Part shown: one piece after another, positions 26,081 through 34,611 of the stretch
How the letters are laid out: every line of letters starts with the position of its first letter
Numbering within the stretch: position 1 is the stretch's first letter
Source: Rosistilla oblonga
GTDB taxonomy: Bacteria; Planctomycetota; Planctomycetia; Pirellulales; Pirellulaceae
Reading direction: 5' to 3'
NCBI RefSeq assembly: GCF_007751715.1
Contig: NZ_CP036292.1
Span: 1,984,001 to 2,048,000, forward strand
DNA length: 64,000 nt
The notes under the pieces: model-generated
Seen by the model: only the letters and a program-made list of their open reading frames with translations
The model's database searches: none
Told to the model about the DNA's origin: nothing
Made by a program: the position numbers and the translations under genes

Positions 26081-28135
26081 CTAAAACCATTTGAAGAGAA
26101 TTGTTTGGAACCATTCGTAGGCGCCGTGGAACCAGACGAATCCGGCAGCTCGGCGGCCGCAGTAGACGTCCGCAGTCACCTTCGCACCTGGGCGAGGTTG
26201 CAGCGTCGAGAGATCGATCGGATCGGCTCGCAGCGTGACAACGTTCCCTTCCTCCTGATCGGGTTCGGCTCGCAATTCACGTGCGGTCAGCACGGCTTTC
26301 ATCTCGTGATCCGGATCGGTCGCGAGGATGAAGGTGACCGGCAACGGTTCGCCGCCAGCCGCCGCGACGGCGCGATCCAGGTGATCCATCTTCTTTTCGG
26401 GCATCTTCAATTTCAGATGCATCGGCTTGGAAAGATCGGCAATCGTCAACAGCACTTGGCCGGTGACAACCGGACGCGAACGGAGTGTCTTTTCAACATC
26501 CCAGGTCACGATCTGGCCGTCGATCGGAGCGGTGATGATCAATTGTGAGAGGCGTTCGTCGAGCAATTCTTGCTTCAGCAGCAGGCTGTTCAGCTCGGTC
26601 CGCTTCTCCGCCTCTTCACCCTTCAGCCGCGTTTCTTCCTGCTCTTCGCCCTTTCGCGATTTGCGGACGTCGTCCAATTCGTATCGGATCCGCGTCAGCG
26701 AAGCTTGGGCGGTGCGAATGCGGCCCATCGTCTCGGCATAGTCTTCTTCGACTTGGCGATTTCGCAGCTTCACCAACACCTGGCCCTTGGTGACGTTCAT
26801 ACCGTGGGCTGCGGCGACTTCGATGATCTCGCCATCGATCGGCGCGAAGACCTCTTGCCGGATCGTGGGCTGCAACGTGCCGGGGCAATCGAGCGCGAAG
26901 TCCAAGGGGACAAAGATCATCCCCAGGATTGCAGCGGTCAGAAGCGCCACGACAGCAAGTGTTTTGGGGAGCGTACGCGCTTTGATGATCCAAGCCGCTT
27001 TGCCCAAGGTGCGCCAGACGGGCATCAAGAACAAACTGTTGTGTTGCATCGAGTTGGCGATGGCTCGCGTGCCGTGTTCGTAAACCAGGTTCACGCGGCT
27101 GCGGAAGACTTCATCGGGCAGACTGCTTTCGATCTGTTCGACGATCAACGCTCCGATCACGTCGCCGCGATGCGCGTTATCGCGTTCGATCTCGCCGACG
27201 TTCTTGTTAAGTGCGTCATCGTTGCCGCGGCTCGGTTCTCGCAGCGGCAGGACTGCGATGTGGCGACCGTAAGATTGATCGACGTAGTCTTCGACGGCTT
27301 CTTCGATCTGCGGAGGCAAATCCTCGGTGGATCCATCGTGCCACAGCGGTTCACCCGCGGCGACGACGCGCGTCGCCAGATTGTTCAGCGAAGAGACGAT
27401 GTTGGAGCGGTTTTCGATCGTGTCCTGGCCACTGATCGCCAGCACCTTGCATTTGCGGCCGCGCATCGTCGCCACGCTCACGCGGTCGCAACCGATCAGA
27501 CGCCGGCCTTCGTTAGCGATCACGTAAGCGGTTTCTTTCAGGTCCAACGATTCGTGAGCGGCTCGCGCGAAACCATCGGCTTGCTGCCACAAGACTTGAC
27601 GATCGGAGAACAATCGCAGTTGTTGCCCCTTGAGCCAGTCGCCGGCGAGGTCGGACATCTGCCCCAAAAAACGCAGATAACCCTTTTGCGTTTCGGGAGG
27701 CGAATCGGGGCGTTGGAAGACTTCGATCAGCCCTTCGACCTGATGCTCGCTGCGAAGTGGCGAGAGGACCAACAGGAAGCGGGTCGGATTCCCTTCGGCC
27801 TCGCCATCGGTGGTTCCCGAATAGGGTGGAACCAGCAATTGTTGGCCCGCTCCAGCGACGCGGCGCAGCAAGCGGTTGTGCTTGTTGGCGTCGTCCGAAT
27901 CGGTCTCCAGCAGCGATTGACTGGTGTTGATCTGGTATTCCAGCTTCAATTGACGGTCGTCATCGAACAACCAGATCGCACCTCCCACCGCCGCCAGCGC
28001 AGAGATCACCCGCTGAAGCAATTGAGGGTAGTACTCCTCCGCCGGAGCTCCGCTCTTGGACAGCGCCGCGATCTCGTTGACCAAGCCGCGGATCTGATTT
28101 TTGGTTTGTTCAACCGTTTCTTGATTGACAGCCAT
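26081..28135 (-). CDS. GAF-GAF-TM-HlyD fusion protein
   Basis: A 684-residue protein with two predicted cytoplasmic GAF-like domains (about 35-175 and 190-375). In the second, YVIANEGRRLIGCDRVSVA and HIAVLPLRE are typical GAF strands. One membrane segment lies at 391-411 (TLAVVALLTAAILGMIF). A periplasmic HlyD adaptor follows (FAPIDGEIIEVAAAHGMNV, coiled coil about 465-545, then LIITAPIDGQIV). The C terminus ends in an aromatic segment (YEWFQTILFKWF) like that of the M50 partner. GAF domains bind small ligands or sense redox state, so ligand state may gate the adaptor. It is first in the minus-strand run and divergent from a second GAF-like gene. Confidence 0.87.
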   Translation of the reverse strand: MAVNQETVEQTKNQIRGLVNEIAALSKSGAPAEEYYPQLLQRVISALAAVGGAIWLFDDDRQLKLEYQINTSQSLLETDSDDANKHNRLLRRVAGAGQQLLVPPYSGTTDGEAEGNPTRFLLVLSPLRSEHQVEGLIEVFQRPDSPPETQKGYLRFLGQMSDLAGDWLKGQQLRLFSDRQVLWQQADGFARAAHESLDLKETAYVIANEGRRLIGCDRVSVATMRGRKCKVLAISGQDTIENRSNIVSSLNNLATRVVAAGEPLWHDGSTEDLPPQIEEAVEDYVDQSYGRHIAVLPLREPSRGNDDALNKNVGEIERDNAHRGDVIGALIVEQIESSLPDEVFRSRVNLVYEHGTRAIANSMQHNSLFLMPVWRTLGKAAWIIKARTLPKTLAVVALLTAAILGMIFVPLDFALDCPGTLQPTIRQEVFAPIDGEIIEVAAAHGMNVTKGQVLVKLRNRQVEEDYAETMGRIRTAQASLTRIRYELDDVRKSRKGEEQEETRLKGEEAEKRTELNSLLLKQELLDERLSQLIITAPIDGQIVTWDVEKTLRSRPVVTGQVLLTIADLSKPMHLKLKMPEKKMDHLDRAVAAAGGEPLPVTFILATDPDHEMKAVLTARELRAEPDQEEGNVVTLRADPIDLSTLQPRPGAKVTADVYCGRRAAGFVWFHGAYEWFQTILFKWF

Positions 28136-28699
28136 ATTCTGCTGTGTTCCGGAACGAGGAAGAGAGCCTATCGAATGTTTTACCGACCCTAGCGAGCTGG
28201 GTGCCTGCTTCAGACAACTTCAACCTATCGCAAACTTGTTGGATCTCCACCGCCAAACGTTGGGCATGTAGATTTCTTAAATCTTCGATGCGGAAATTGT
28301 CGAATGTTAGGATTCTTGCCAGGTGTTGCTTTAATGCAACGCCGACATCTACGACCCTCCAGCTGCCACAAGAGTTCCCTAGCTAGAATTACCTATCGGC
28401 AGCAGCTTATACTAAATGTATAAGCAGTATGTCGGATTGCAACCGATTTGCCGAAATTGCGGGGAACAAAACTTCAGCGTTTTCCGTCACAATCGCTCAC
28501 AAACCGTCTCGTCCACCGCCGCCGATGCGCCAGCAAATCGCAGGCGTTATGTCCGTTGCGATCGCGACGATTTGCCATCATTTTCTGCAAATTCGTTGCC
28601 GACCACCGGATCGGGCTCGAACTTGCCGGTGCGGTCGGCCAAGTTGTTGGTTGATTGAGTCGGACAGATTTCGCTTTTCGGATCGCTTGGACGTAGTGC
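28136..28699. promoter_or_regulatory. 564-bp divergent intergenic region with palindrome
   Basis: No supported gene. GCTTATAC (28405-28412) and GTATAAGC (28418-28425) form a perfect 8-bp inverted repeat around TAAAT. It lies between the GAF-HlyD gene (minus) and the GAF-like gene (plus), where a shared regulator could act. The region is more A/T-rich than the flanking genes, as expected for promoters. Confidence 0.45.
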
Positions 28700-29587
28700 A
28701 TGAACGAAGCAACGCTCGTAGAAGCTTTCCGCGGGATTCCGCGTCGCGATTCGGTGCGGATCGGAATCCAGGTCGGTAAGCTGCGCAAGGTCTGTATGGG
28801 AGACCAAGCGTTGGAGGCCTTTTTTCCTGAAGCGTTAGACATTTTGTTGCGGTTGTTCCATGCGCCAGCCGGTGCGTTCTGGTTTCGGCCGTTTAACGCG
28901 ACCACGCTGTTCCCGATCTCGCGGGTCGGGTTTGAACAGTTGTCGCTCTCGAATTCCTGTCTGTCGGCGTGCGAACAGATGGTGCGTGGGGCTTGGCAGT
29001 CGCTGGCGCCTCAGGTGCGTCCGATCGACCGATCGTTTGTCTCGTTGATCGGTCCGATCCGCGACGGTTCGACATCGATCGGAGCGCTGCAGTTGGTCGC
29101 CGATAGTGGTGGCGATGAAGATCAGCAGCCGAAGTTGGTCTACGCCCGCGCCATGGCGGGTGTGCTGTCGTTGATCCAGCCGGCGATCCATCGGCGGATG
29201 CAGGTCGGCGAGACGTCGATCCGCGAAGCGACCGACCGATTGGCTCAGTTAGCCGATCAGCTGACGGGACTGCAGCAATCGATGCGGCATGCGATCGACC
29301 AGACCTTGGGGCAATTGCGAGGCGCATCGTTTGGGTCGCTGGAGGCGAATCAGCAGTTCACTCGCGTGATCCACGAGTTGCTGGAAACGCACGGCCTGCG
29401 CGTCGTCTGTCCCGAGTGTGGTGCGGCGGCGATCCTTCGCTGCTCCAAAAATCCCCGCACCCGCGACGGCGTCTTTGTGTTCGACCACAGCGTTGCAGGC
29501 CGGCGAACGTTCCACGGCGGATACACGACGCTGCCGGTACTGCAGGTCGTCAGCAAGCCGCCGCGGCGCGGTAAATCGCTGGCTTGA
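28700..29587 (+). CDS. GAF-like protein with C-terminal zinc-ribbon motif
   Basis: A 295-residue soluble protein. Residues about 40-160 resemble a GAF domain (LDILLRLFHAPAGAFWF, FVSLIGPIRDG, IGALQLVAD). A helical linker (REATDRLAQLADQLTGLQQ) follows, and the C terminus has CPECG at 237-241 with another Cys at 248, suggesting a small zinc ribbon. No signal peptide. It is divergent from, and shares its GAF-type fold with, the GAF-HlyD fusion, so it may be a cytoplasmic sensor or regulator of that operon. No catalytic domain was recognised. Confidence 0.65.
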   Translation: MNEATLVEAFRGIPRRDSVRIGIQVGKLRKVCMGDQALEAFFPEALDILLRLFHAPAGAFWFRPFNATTLFPISRVGFEQLSLSNSCLSACEQMVRGAWQSLAPQVRPIDRSFVSLIGPIRDGSTSIGALQLVADSGGDEDQQPKLVYARAMAGVLSLIQPAIHRRMQVGETSIREATDRLAQLADQLTGLQQSMRHAIDQTLGQLRGASFGSLEANQQFTRVIHELLETHGLRVVCPECGAAAILRCSKNPRTRDGVFVFDHSVAGRRTFHGGYTTLPVLQVVSKPPRRGKSLA

Positions 29588-29599
29588 TCGGTCGTCTGC

Positions 29600-30442
29600 T
29601 TATGCGGAGCTAAGGCCCGAGCGGACGTCGTCGGGGCCAGGCCCGCCGCCAAACGAATCCAAGTCGTTCGCCCAGACGCTCATCTCGACGCTTTCCGCCG
29701 CGCCAACCAGCGTAGCAAAGGCGACGTCGGCCGCGTCGCGCCCCGTGCCGATCCGAACAAATCCGCCGACGGGAGCCATCCGCGTGGCATCGAACAGGAA
29801 CCATCGCCCGTCCAAAAACGCTTCGAAGAAGCCGTGGAAGTCGGGCGGCTGCAGATGGACCGCGTAACCGGCGACGTATCGCGCCGGGATCCCCATCGCG
29901 CGGCATAGGCTGATCGCGACGTGCGCGTAGTCGCGGCAGACGCCAGCTCGCTGCAACAGCACGTCGCAGGCTGTCGTCGACGGACCGGTACTTCCCGGTG
30001 TGTAGGTCAGGTGGTCGAAGGTCCAGTTGCAGATCGCGGTGACTCGCGAATAACCGGGCAACAGCCAGCCGAACTCGTTCATCGCAAAGCGATTCAGTTT
30101 GTCCGATTCGCAGTAGCGGCTGGGGTTCAGAAAGATCAGCACCTCCGGCGGCAGGCTGCTGTAATTCGATTCGCCGACGTTGTTCGAATCGACTGCCGCG
30201 GATCGCAGTTCCACCTCCGCTTGGTAACCGATGCTCAGCGGTCCCGGTTGGCCGATCAAGCGAAACAGGCGATTTCCCAGCGGCCCGACCTGGCATTGTT
30301 CCAGCGGTTGGTCGGGGGTGACTTCGATCCGTTCGTTGCAGATCCTTTGGAAATCGTTCATCGCCGCCGAGATGTTCAGCAGAAAGCTGGTCGGCGTGTG
30401 GACGTAATATTTGAGTTGGCAGCCAACGTAGATCGTTTTCAT
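29600..30442 (-). CDS. Transglutaminase-like cysteine protease family protein
   Basis: A 280-residue cytoplasmic protein with a transglutaminase core. The active-site regions are CDVLLQRAGVCRDYAHVAI (Cys), ARYVAGYAVH and HGFFEAFLDGRWFLFDATR (His and Asp). An N-terminal beta domain precedes it (YYVHTPTSFLLNI). ATG at 30442 (MKTIYVG) was chosen because the upstream codons show no family similarity. The 3' end lies 12 nt from the convergent end of the GAF-like gene. It is downstream of rplI but separated from it by a terminator, so it is transcribed independently. Confidence 0.88.
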   Translation of the reverse strand: MKTIYVGCQLKYYVHTPTSFLLNISAAMNDFQRICNERIEVTPDQPLEQCQVGPLGNRLFRLIGQPGPLSIGYQAEVELRSAAVDSNNVGESNYSSLPPEVLIFLNPSRYCESDKLNRFAMNEFGWLLPGYSRVTAICNWTFDHLTYTPGSTGPSTTACDVLLQRAGVCRDYAHVAISLCRAMGIPARYVAGYAVHLQPPDFHGFFEAFLDGRWFLFDATRMAPVGGFVRIGTGRDAADVAFATLVGAAESVEMSVWANDLDSFGGGPGPDDVRSGLSSA

Positions 30443-30537
30443 CGAAACCGCCTTGTTGTAGCGACACACCCGCAAGCGGGCCGAGGCGCAAGCCAACGAG
30501 TCCCGCATCAGCGGAGGCCAAACATAAAACGTCCAAC

Positions 30538-30578
30538 CACAAAAAAACGACCCAACGTGATCCGCTGGGTCGTTTCAG
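30538..30578 (-). terminator. Rho-independent terminator after rplI
   Basis: A 10-bp stem (AAACGACCCA, 30545-30554, and TGGGTCGTTT, 30566-30575) with an 11-nt loop. On the minus strand it is followed by seven consecutive T residues (A-run at 30541-30547). It marks the end of the rplY-pth-rpsF-ssb-rplI unit. Confidence 0.9.
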
Positions 30579-30617
30579 AAGTTTGTTTACGCTGCGGCGA
30601 TCGACGCCCGGCTGCGA

Positions 30618-31145
30618 TTATTCGCCAGCGGTAACGGTTGGAACAACCCAGACCTTCAAGTCGACTTCGACTTCCGAGTGCAGGTGAACCTTGACCGTGT
30701 AAAGTCCCAATTCTTTCAGTGGGCCTTGCAGGCGGATTTGGTCGTCGGCGAGGGTGAATCCAACTTCCTTCAACGCTTCGACGATCTCGTGTTGGCCGAC
30801 GCTGCCATACAGGTGACCTTCGTCGTTGGCGTTGGCTTCGATCGTGATCGACTGAGTCGCGATCTGATCGGCGTATTGGCGCAACTCGCTCAGCTTCTCC
30901 AATTCCAATTGGTGCAGCTTCTCGCGGTGCTTCTCGACCATTCGCTTGTGGTGATCGGTGGCGATGGTTGCCAAGCCTTGAGGCATCAGGTAGTTCATCG
31001 CGTAGCCGCGGCGGACTTCGACGATGTCGCCTTGACGGCCCAGGTGCTCGACGTTGTGGATCAACAGCAGGCGGATACCGCCGTTTTCGCCCTTAGGGAG
31101 ACGTTTGTGGGCACGGTGCAGTTTTTTTTCGGTGGTTCGTGGCAT
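30618..31145 (-). CDS. rplI: 50S ribosomal protein L9
   Basis: Ribosomal protein bL9, 175 residues. The N-terminal signature is LLLIHNVEHLGRQGDIVEVRRGYAMNYLMPQGLA; a connecting helix and a C-terminal rRNA-binding domain (TIEANANDEGHLYGSVG) follow. It has a basic N-terminal extension of about 20 residues (RTTEKKLHRAHKR) before the usual start. It is the last gene of the ribosomal/replication run and is followed by a terminator. Confidence 0.97.
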   Translation of the reverse strand: MPRTTEKKLHRAHKRLPKGENGGIRLLLIHNVEHLGRQGDIVEVRRGYAMNYLMPQGLATIATDHHKRMVEKHREKLHQLELEKLSELRQYADQIATQSITIEANANDEGHLYGSVGQHEIVEALKEVGFTLADDQIRLQGPLKELGLYTVKVHLHSEVEVDLKVWVVPTVTAGE

Positions 31146-31245
31146 TTCAAGTGCTTTCGCAGTGAATCAATCGGTATTAGTGAGGAAGCCAAGTCCGCTC
31201 CTCGAACCTGGCAATGTTTCAATCGAGGCTTCCGCCGACGTCCCG

Positions 31246-31713
31246 CTAGAACGGGATGTTGGGGTCGCTGAAATCGTCTCCGCGCGATCCGCTTGGGCTC
31301 GCCGCCGGGTTGCTGGGTGGGGCGGAGTGATGGGACGGTTCTTGAAGCGAGTTGTCGTCGCCGCCGACCTCGCGGTGGGAACCGCCGCCAGAGCCAAGCA
31401 TTTGCATCCGATCGCAGACAACGCGGAGCTTGCTCCGTTTCTGCCCTTCGGTTTCCCAGGTATCCAGTTTCAATCGACCTTCGACCAGCACGGGAGAGCC
31501 TTTGCTGAGGTATTCGCTGGCGACTTCCGCCGTGCGTCCCCAAAGCGTGACATCGACGAAGGTGGTTTCGTCGACCCATTCTCCCGTCTGCGACTTGCGT
31601 CGGTCATTAACGGCAAGGCCGATATCGGTCACCGCGGTGCCACCTTGGGTGTAACGCAGTTCGACGTCGCGCGTCATATTGCCTAGCAGTATCACACGAT
31701 TGTAGCTTGCCAT
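31246..31713 (-). CDS. ssb: Single-stranded DNA-binding protein
   Basis: A 155-residue SSB with an N-terminal OB fold ([21 protein letters not shown]), a Gly/Ser/Pro-rich linker and the canonical acidic tip [10 protein letters not shown] that recruits repair and replication partners. It lies between rpsF (35 nt) and rplI (100 nt). The usual rpsR gene is absent from the ssb-rplI gap. Confidence 0.97.
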   Translation of the reverse strand: MASYNRVILLGNMTRDVELRYTQGGTAVTDIGLAVNDRRKSQTGEWVDETTFVDVTLWGRTAEVASEYLSKGSPVLVEGRLKLDTWETEGQKRSKLRVVCDRMQMLGSGGGSHREVGGDDNSLQEPSHHSAPPSNPAASPSGSRGDDFSDPNIPF

Positions 31714-31748
31714 GATTTGCCTCGCACTCCGGCTCCGATGAGCTTCGC

Positions 31749-32153
31749 TTAGGTAGCTGCGACTTCGGCAGCCTCAACTTCAGTCGATTCTTCGCCGGTG
31801 CCTTCAGTGGAGATCGATTCGCCACGTGCGTGAGCGACCATCGGTTCGACCAATCGCTTGTCGAGCTTAAGCGACATGTGACGGACGATCGATTCGCTCA
31901 ATTGGCATGCGCGATTCAATTCGGTCAGCTTGGTCCCTTCCATTTCGAAGTAGGCCAGCCAGTAGGTTCCCTTGAAGTGACCATCGATTGGATAAGCCAG
32001 CTTTTGTTCAGCCCACAATCGGCTGACCAAAACCTTGCCACCCACCTCTTCGATCATCGCAGCGACGGATTTTCCGACGCCGTTTGGATCGCGAGCATAA
32101 TGATTGCTGTCAAGAATGAACAATGTTTCGTAAGTGCTGATGTGGGTGACCAC
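31749..32153 (-). CDS. rpsF: 30S ribosomal protein S6
   Basis: Ribosomal protein bS6, 134 residues, starting at GTG 32153 with GGAG 7 nt upstream. Its motifs are YETLFILDS, the strand [19 protein letters not shown] and [14 protein letters not shown]. The C-terminal tail is acidic (residues 115-134, mostly E, T and A), as in many S6 proteins. First of the S6-SSB-L9 part of the operon, with pth 41 nt upstream. Confidence 0.95.
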   Translation of the reverse strand: MVTHISTYETLFILDSNHYARDPNGVGKSVAAMIEEVGGKVLVSRLWAEQKLAYPIDGHFKGTYWLAYFEMEGTKLTELNRACQLSESIVRHMSLKLDKRLVEPMVAHARGESISTEGTGEESTEVEAAEVAAT

Positions 32154-32194
32154 CAAGTTTCTCCTAGGATCTAGCGATACGCGCGTAAGGTTTA

Positions 32195-32770
32195 TTATTT
32201 GTCGAGTTCAGTGCCATTGTAGGCATTCATGCAAAAGGCAACGTCGTGCCTGACAAAATCGTGTGCCGCTTGGGCGGCGCGATCCGTCACCCGTTCCACG
32301 TCGACCTCTTCGTCGGAGCGGAACTTGCTGAGCACATAATCGGGGATGTTCCAACCCGCTGGCGGCGGGCTGATGCCGATTCGCAAGCGAGGTACCTCTT
32401 CGGTCCCTAGCAGGCGGATGATGTCAGCCAACCCTTTCTGGCCACCGCTGGAACCTTTTGCTCTGACTCGCAGTCTGCCCAAAGCCAGATTAAAGTCGTC
32501 GCAAATGACCAACACATCGGCGGGATCTATCTTGTAAAAGCCAACCGCCTTGCGGACGCTGCCGCCGCTGGCGTTCATGTAGGTGCTGGGGCACAACACG
32601 ATCGCCTTGGTGCCGGCGACCTGACCTTCAGCGACCTCACCATCAAATCGGTTCCTCGTTTCAGAGGCACCGATCTGTTGGGCGAATTTGGCCGCAGCCA
32701 TGAACCCGATGTTGTGCCGCGTGTGGGCATACCGGATACCGGGGTTTCCCAGTCCGACGATCAGCTTCAT
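32195..32770 (-). CDS. pth: Peptidyl-tRNA hydrolase
   Basis: A 191-residue Pth1-type hydrolase that releases peptidyl groups from stalled tRNA. Motifs are MKLIVGLGNPGIRYAHTRHNIGF (catalytic His and Asn), STYMNASGGSV, ICDDFNLALG and SSGGQKGLADI. Directly downstream of rplY (17 nt), an arrangement seen in many bacteria. Confidence 0.97.
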   Translation of the reverse strand: MKLIVGLGNPGIRYAHTRHNIGFMAAAKFAQQIGASETRNRFDGEVAEGQVAGTKAIVLCPSTYMNASGGSVRKAVGFYKIDPADVLVICDDFNLALGRLRVRAKGSSGGQKGLADIIRLLGTEEVPRLRIGISPPPAGWNIPDYVLSKFRSDEEVDVERVTDRAAQAAHDFVRHDVAFCMNAYNGTELDK

Positions 32771-32787
32771 GGCAATTCTAACAAATC

Positions 32788-33408
32788 CTACTCGTTTTCG
32801 TCTTCTTTCTTCGCACCGATGACTTCCGGTTCGGTTGCAGCTTCTGCATCCTCGTCGGTCGCCTTTTCGCCAGCTGCTGCGTTCATTTGAACAACAACAG
32901 CCGTCGGATCGGTCGTCAATTCAGCCCCTTCGGGCAATTCGATATCGGCAGCCGTCTTCGATTGGCCGACATCGAGATCGTTTACGTTCAATTCGACAAA
33001 TTCGGGAATCTTCAAAGCGGGAACGTTGATCTCGACCGAGTGCAAGATTTCGTTCATCACGCCGTGATGGTTCAATCCGATCGCCACGCCGTGCAGCTTG
33101 ACAGGTACCGTGATGGTGACCTTCTCGGACAGCGAAACGCGCAACAGGTCCATATGGAGAACTTCGATTCCCAACGGATCCCACTGAACATCTTTCAACA
33201 ATACGTGATCGTTAGCCGCTCCGGCCAACTGAACGTGCTTGCTGTGGTGACGCAGCAGCAATTCCACCTCTTTGCGAGGAACCGACAGATGCTGATTTTC
33301 ACCTCCGTGGCCGTAAACGACCGCGGGGATACGGCCCGTGTCACGCAATTTGCGTGTCGCGGCGGTCCCCATGTTCTCGCGAACCTCAACGTTCAATACG
33401 TCGGACAT
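32788..33408 (-). CDS. rplY: 50S ribosomal protein L25, general stress (CTC) form
   Basis: Ribosomal protein bL25 of the long CTC type, 206 residues. The 5S-rRNA-binding N-terminal domain (TAATRKLRDTGRIPAVVYGHG) is followed by the C-terminal TL5 domain (VKLHGVAIGLNHHGVMNEIL) and an acidic tail. First gene of the run with pth, rpsF, ssb and rplI. It is divergent from the GroES-like gene. Confidence 0.95.
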   Translation of the reverse strand: MSDVLNVEVRENMGTAATRKLRDTGRIPAVVYGHGGENQHLSVPRKEVELLLRHHSKHVQLAGAANDHVLLKDVQWDPLGIEVLHMDLLRVSLSEKVTITVPVKLHGVAIGLNHHGVMNEILHSVEINVPALKIPEFVELNVNDLDVGQSKTAADIELPEGAELTTDPTAVVVQMNAAAGEKATDEDAEAATEPEVIGAKKEDENE

Positions 33409-33687
33409 TGACTTTTCCTAATGCTATCCCTGTGATTTGGCTCGACATATCGCTAGCGTCTGCGGGCAGTATCCTGCGTGGCGACGGCTTTGATGTGATT
33501 TAGAATCGGCTAGTATTGCGAGTTTCCTGATTATTGCAAGCCCAACCGTTGAGCTTTAGCTAGTCTGCGCGGGGAATGTGGCTTGCCGATTCCGATTCGG
33601 GCCGTTAAACATGATTTCAAACACCCGGGACAGTTAGGGTGCGCTCAAATCACATTATATACGACAGCAGTCGATTTAGGATCTTTG

Positions 33688-34020
33688 ATGGCGAAAAAGC
33701 GACCGCAGGCCTTTGAATACGTCGAACCGATCGGTCCTCGCGTATTGGTCCGCAAGGACGAACCAAAACGAGAAACCAAAGGCGGAATCGCGCTCCCCGA
33801 TGCCGCTGAGATCCCGACTATCACCGGACGGATCGTGACGATCAGCGCCATGGTCGAACAAGACGATGAAATGCCGCTGCGGCAATACGATAAAATCCTG
33901 TTTCACCCCAAAGACGCGATCCCCGTCGACTTCGAATCGGACAACCAGCTGTTTGTCGTCCCCGTCGAAGATGTCGTCGCCGTCTTCAGACGAAACGATC
34001 CTAGCGAAGACGCCAGCTAG
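33688..34020 (+). CDS. GroES-like co-chaperonin (solitary)
   Basis: A 110-residue GroES-family protein. ATG at 33688 follows an AGGA site; codons before it are not conserved. The mobile-loop region reads KGGIALPDAAE, matching the GroES GGI-hydrophobic loop that binds GroEL. IGPRVLVRKDE and the C-terminal VEDVVAVF are also present. No groEL is adjacent. A canonical groES is normally next to groEL, so this is probably a second, divergent co-chaperonin. Confidence 0.8.
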   Translation: MAKKRPQAFEYVEPIGPRVLVRKDEPKRETKGGIALPDAAEIPTITGRIVTISAMVEQDDEMPLRQYDKILFHPKDAIPVDFESDNQLFVVPVEDVVAVFRRNDPSEDAS

Positions 34021-34094
34021 GATCTGCGCTTCGCCGATCCCACCCAGTCCCGCCGCTTTAACGGCGAACCAGCGTGTCATTACTTAATAGTTAG

Positions 34095-34595
34095 TCAATC
34101 GGCAGCTTGGCCCCCCACCGCGATCCATTGTTGCACGATCTCTTCAACCTCTTCCCCCTCGAGCGTTTCGTGGGCCAACAGATTGTCGACGATCGTCGCC
34201 AGCGCCGCCCAGAAATCGTCTTGAGCGAGAATTCGATACGCTCGGGCGGTGATTTGCTCTAGATACGCTAGTCTTTTGCGAGGATCGGGAAATCGCGGGG
34301 CGGCCGCTTCCCATGCGAGTTCCCAGTCGGATGTCCATTCGGCGATCAATCCGGGGTGATAGGGATCCCCTGTATGGATCATCTCCGCCGCGGGACCTGC
34401 CAGAGCTACCATCGCGAGTTTTTCGGAGAGTTCGCGAGAATCGAACCGCTCCGTCGGCCATTGGATCTGAATATCGGCGTGTCGTTGGGGGCCATCATCC
34501 CAGTCGGGTTCGATCGTGACGCTCAGGATCCGCGCCCCGGCGATCATCGCCATCATTGCGTGGCCGGCTTCGTGGTAGGCGGAGATTTCACTCAT
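34095..34595 (-). CDS. Stand-alone M41-like (FtsH protease domain) peptidase
   Basis: A 166-residue protein that resembles only the peptidase part of FtsH. HEAGHAMMAMIAG gives the zinc-binding HExxH. ALAGPAAEM and the downstream SDWELAWEAA segment correspond to the FtsH helix carrying the third Asp ligand. No AAA ATPase or membrane segment is present. ATG at 34595 was chosen because HEAGH follows within 8 residues. It starts 16 nt after the ECF sigma factor stop, so the two are co-transcribed; it might cleave a regulator of that sigma factor (inference). Confidence 0.75.
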   Translation of the reverse strand: MSEISAYHEAGHAMMAMIAGARILSVTIEPDWDDGPQRHADIQIQWPTERFDSRELSEKLAMVALAGPAAEMIHTGDPYHPGLIAEWTSDWELAWEAAAPRFPDPRKRLAYLEQITARAYRILAQDDFWAALATIVDNLLAHETLEGEEVEEIVQQWIAVGGQAAD

Positions 34596-34611
34596 GGGCC
34601 GCAGTTTGCAC

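Noticed and set aside
26570-28192. 540-codon open frame antisense to the GAF-HlyD gene
   Set aside because: Overlaps a conserved multidomain gene; its composition is typical of a shadow frame.
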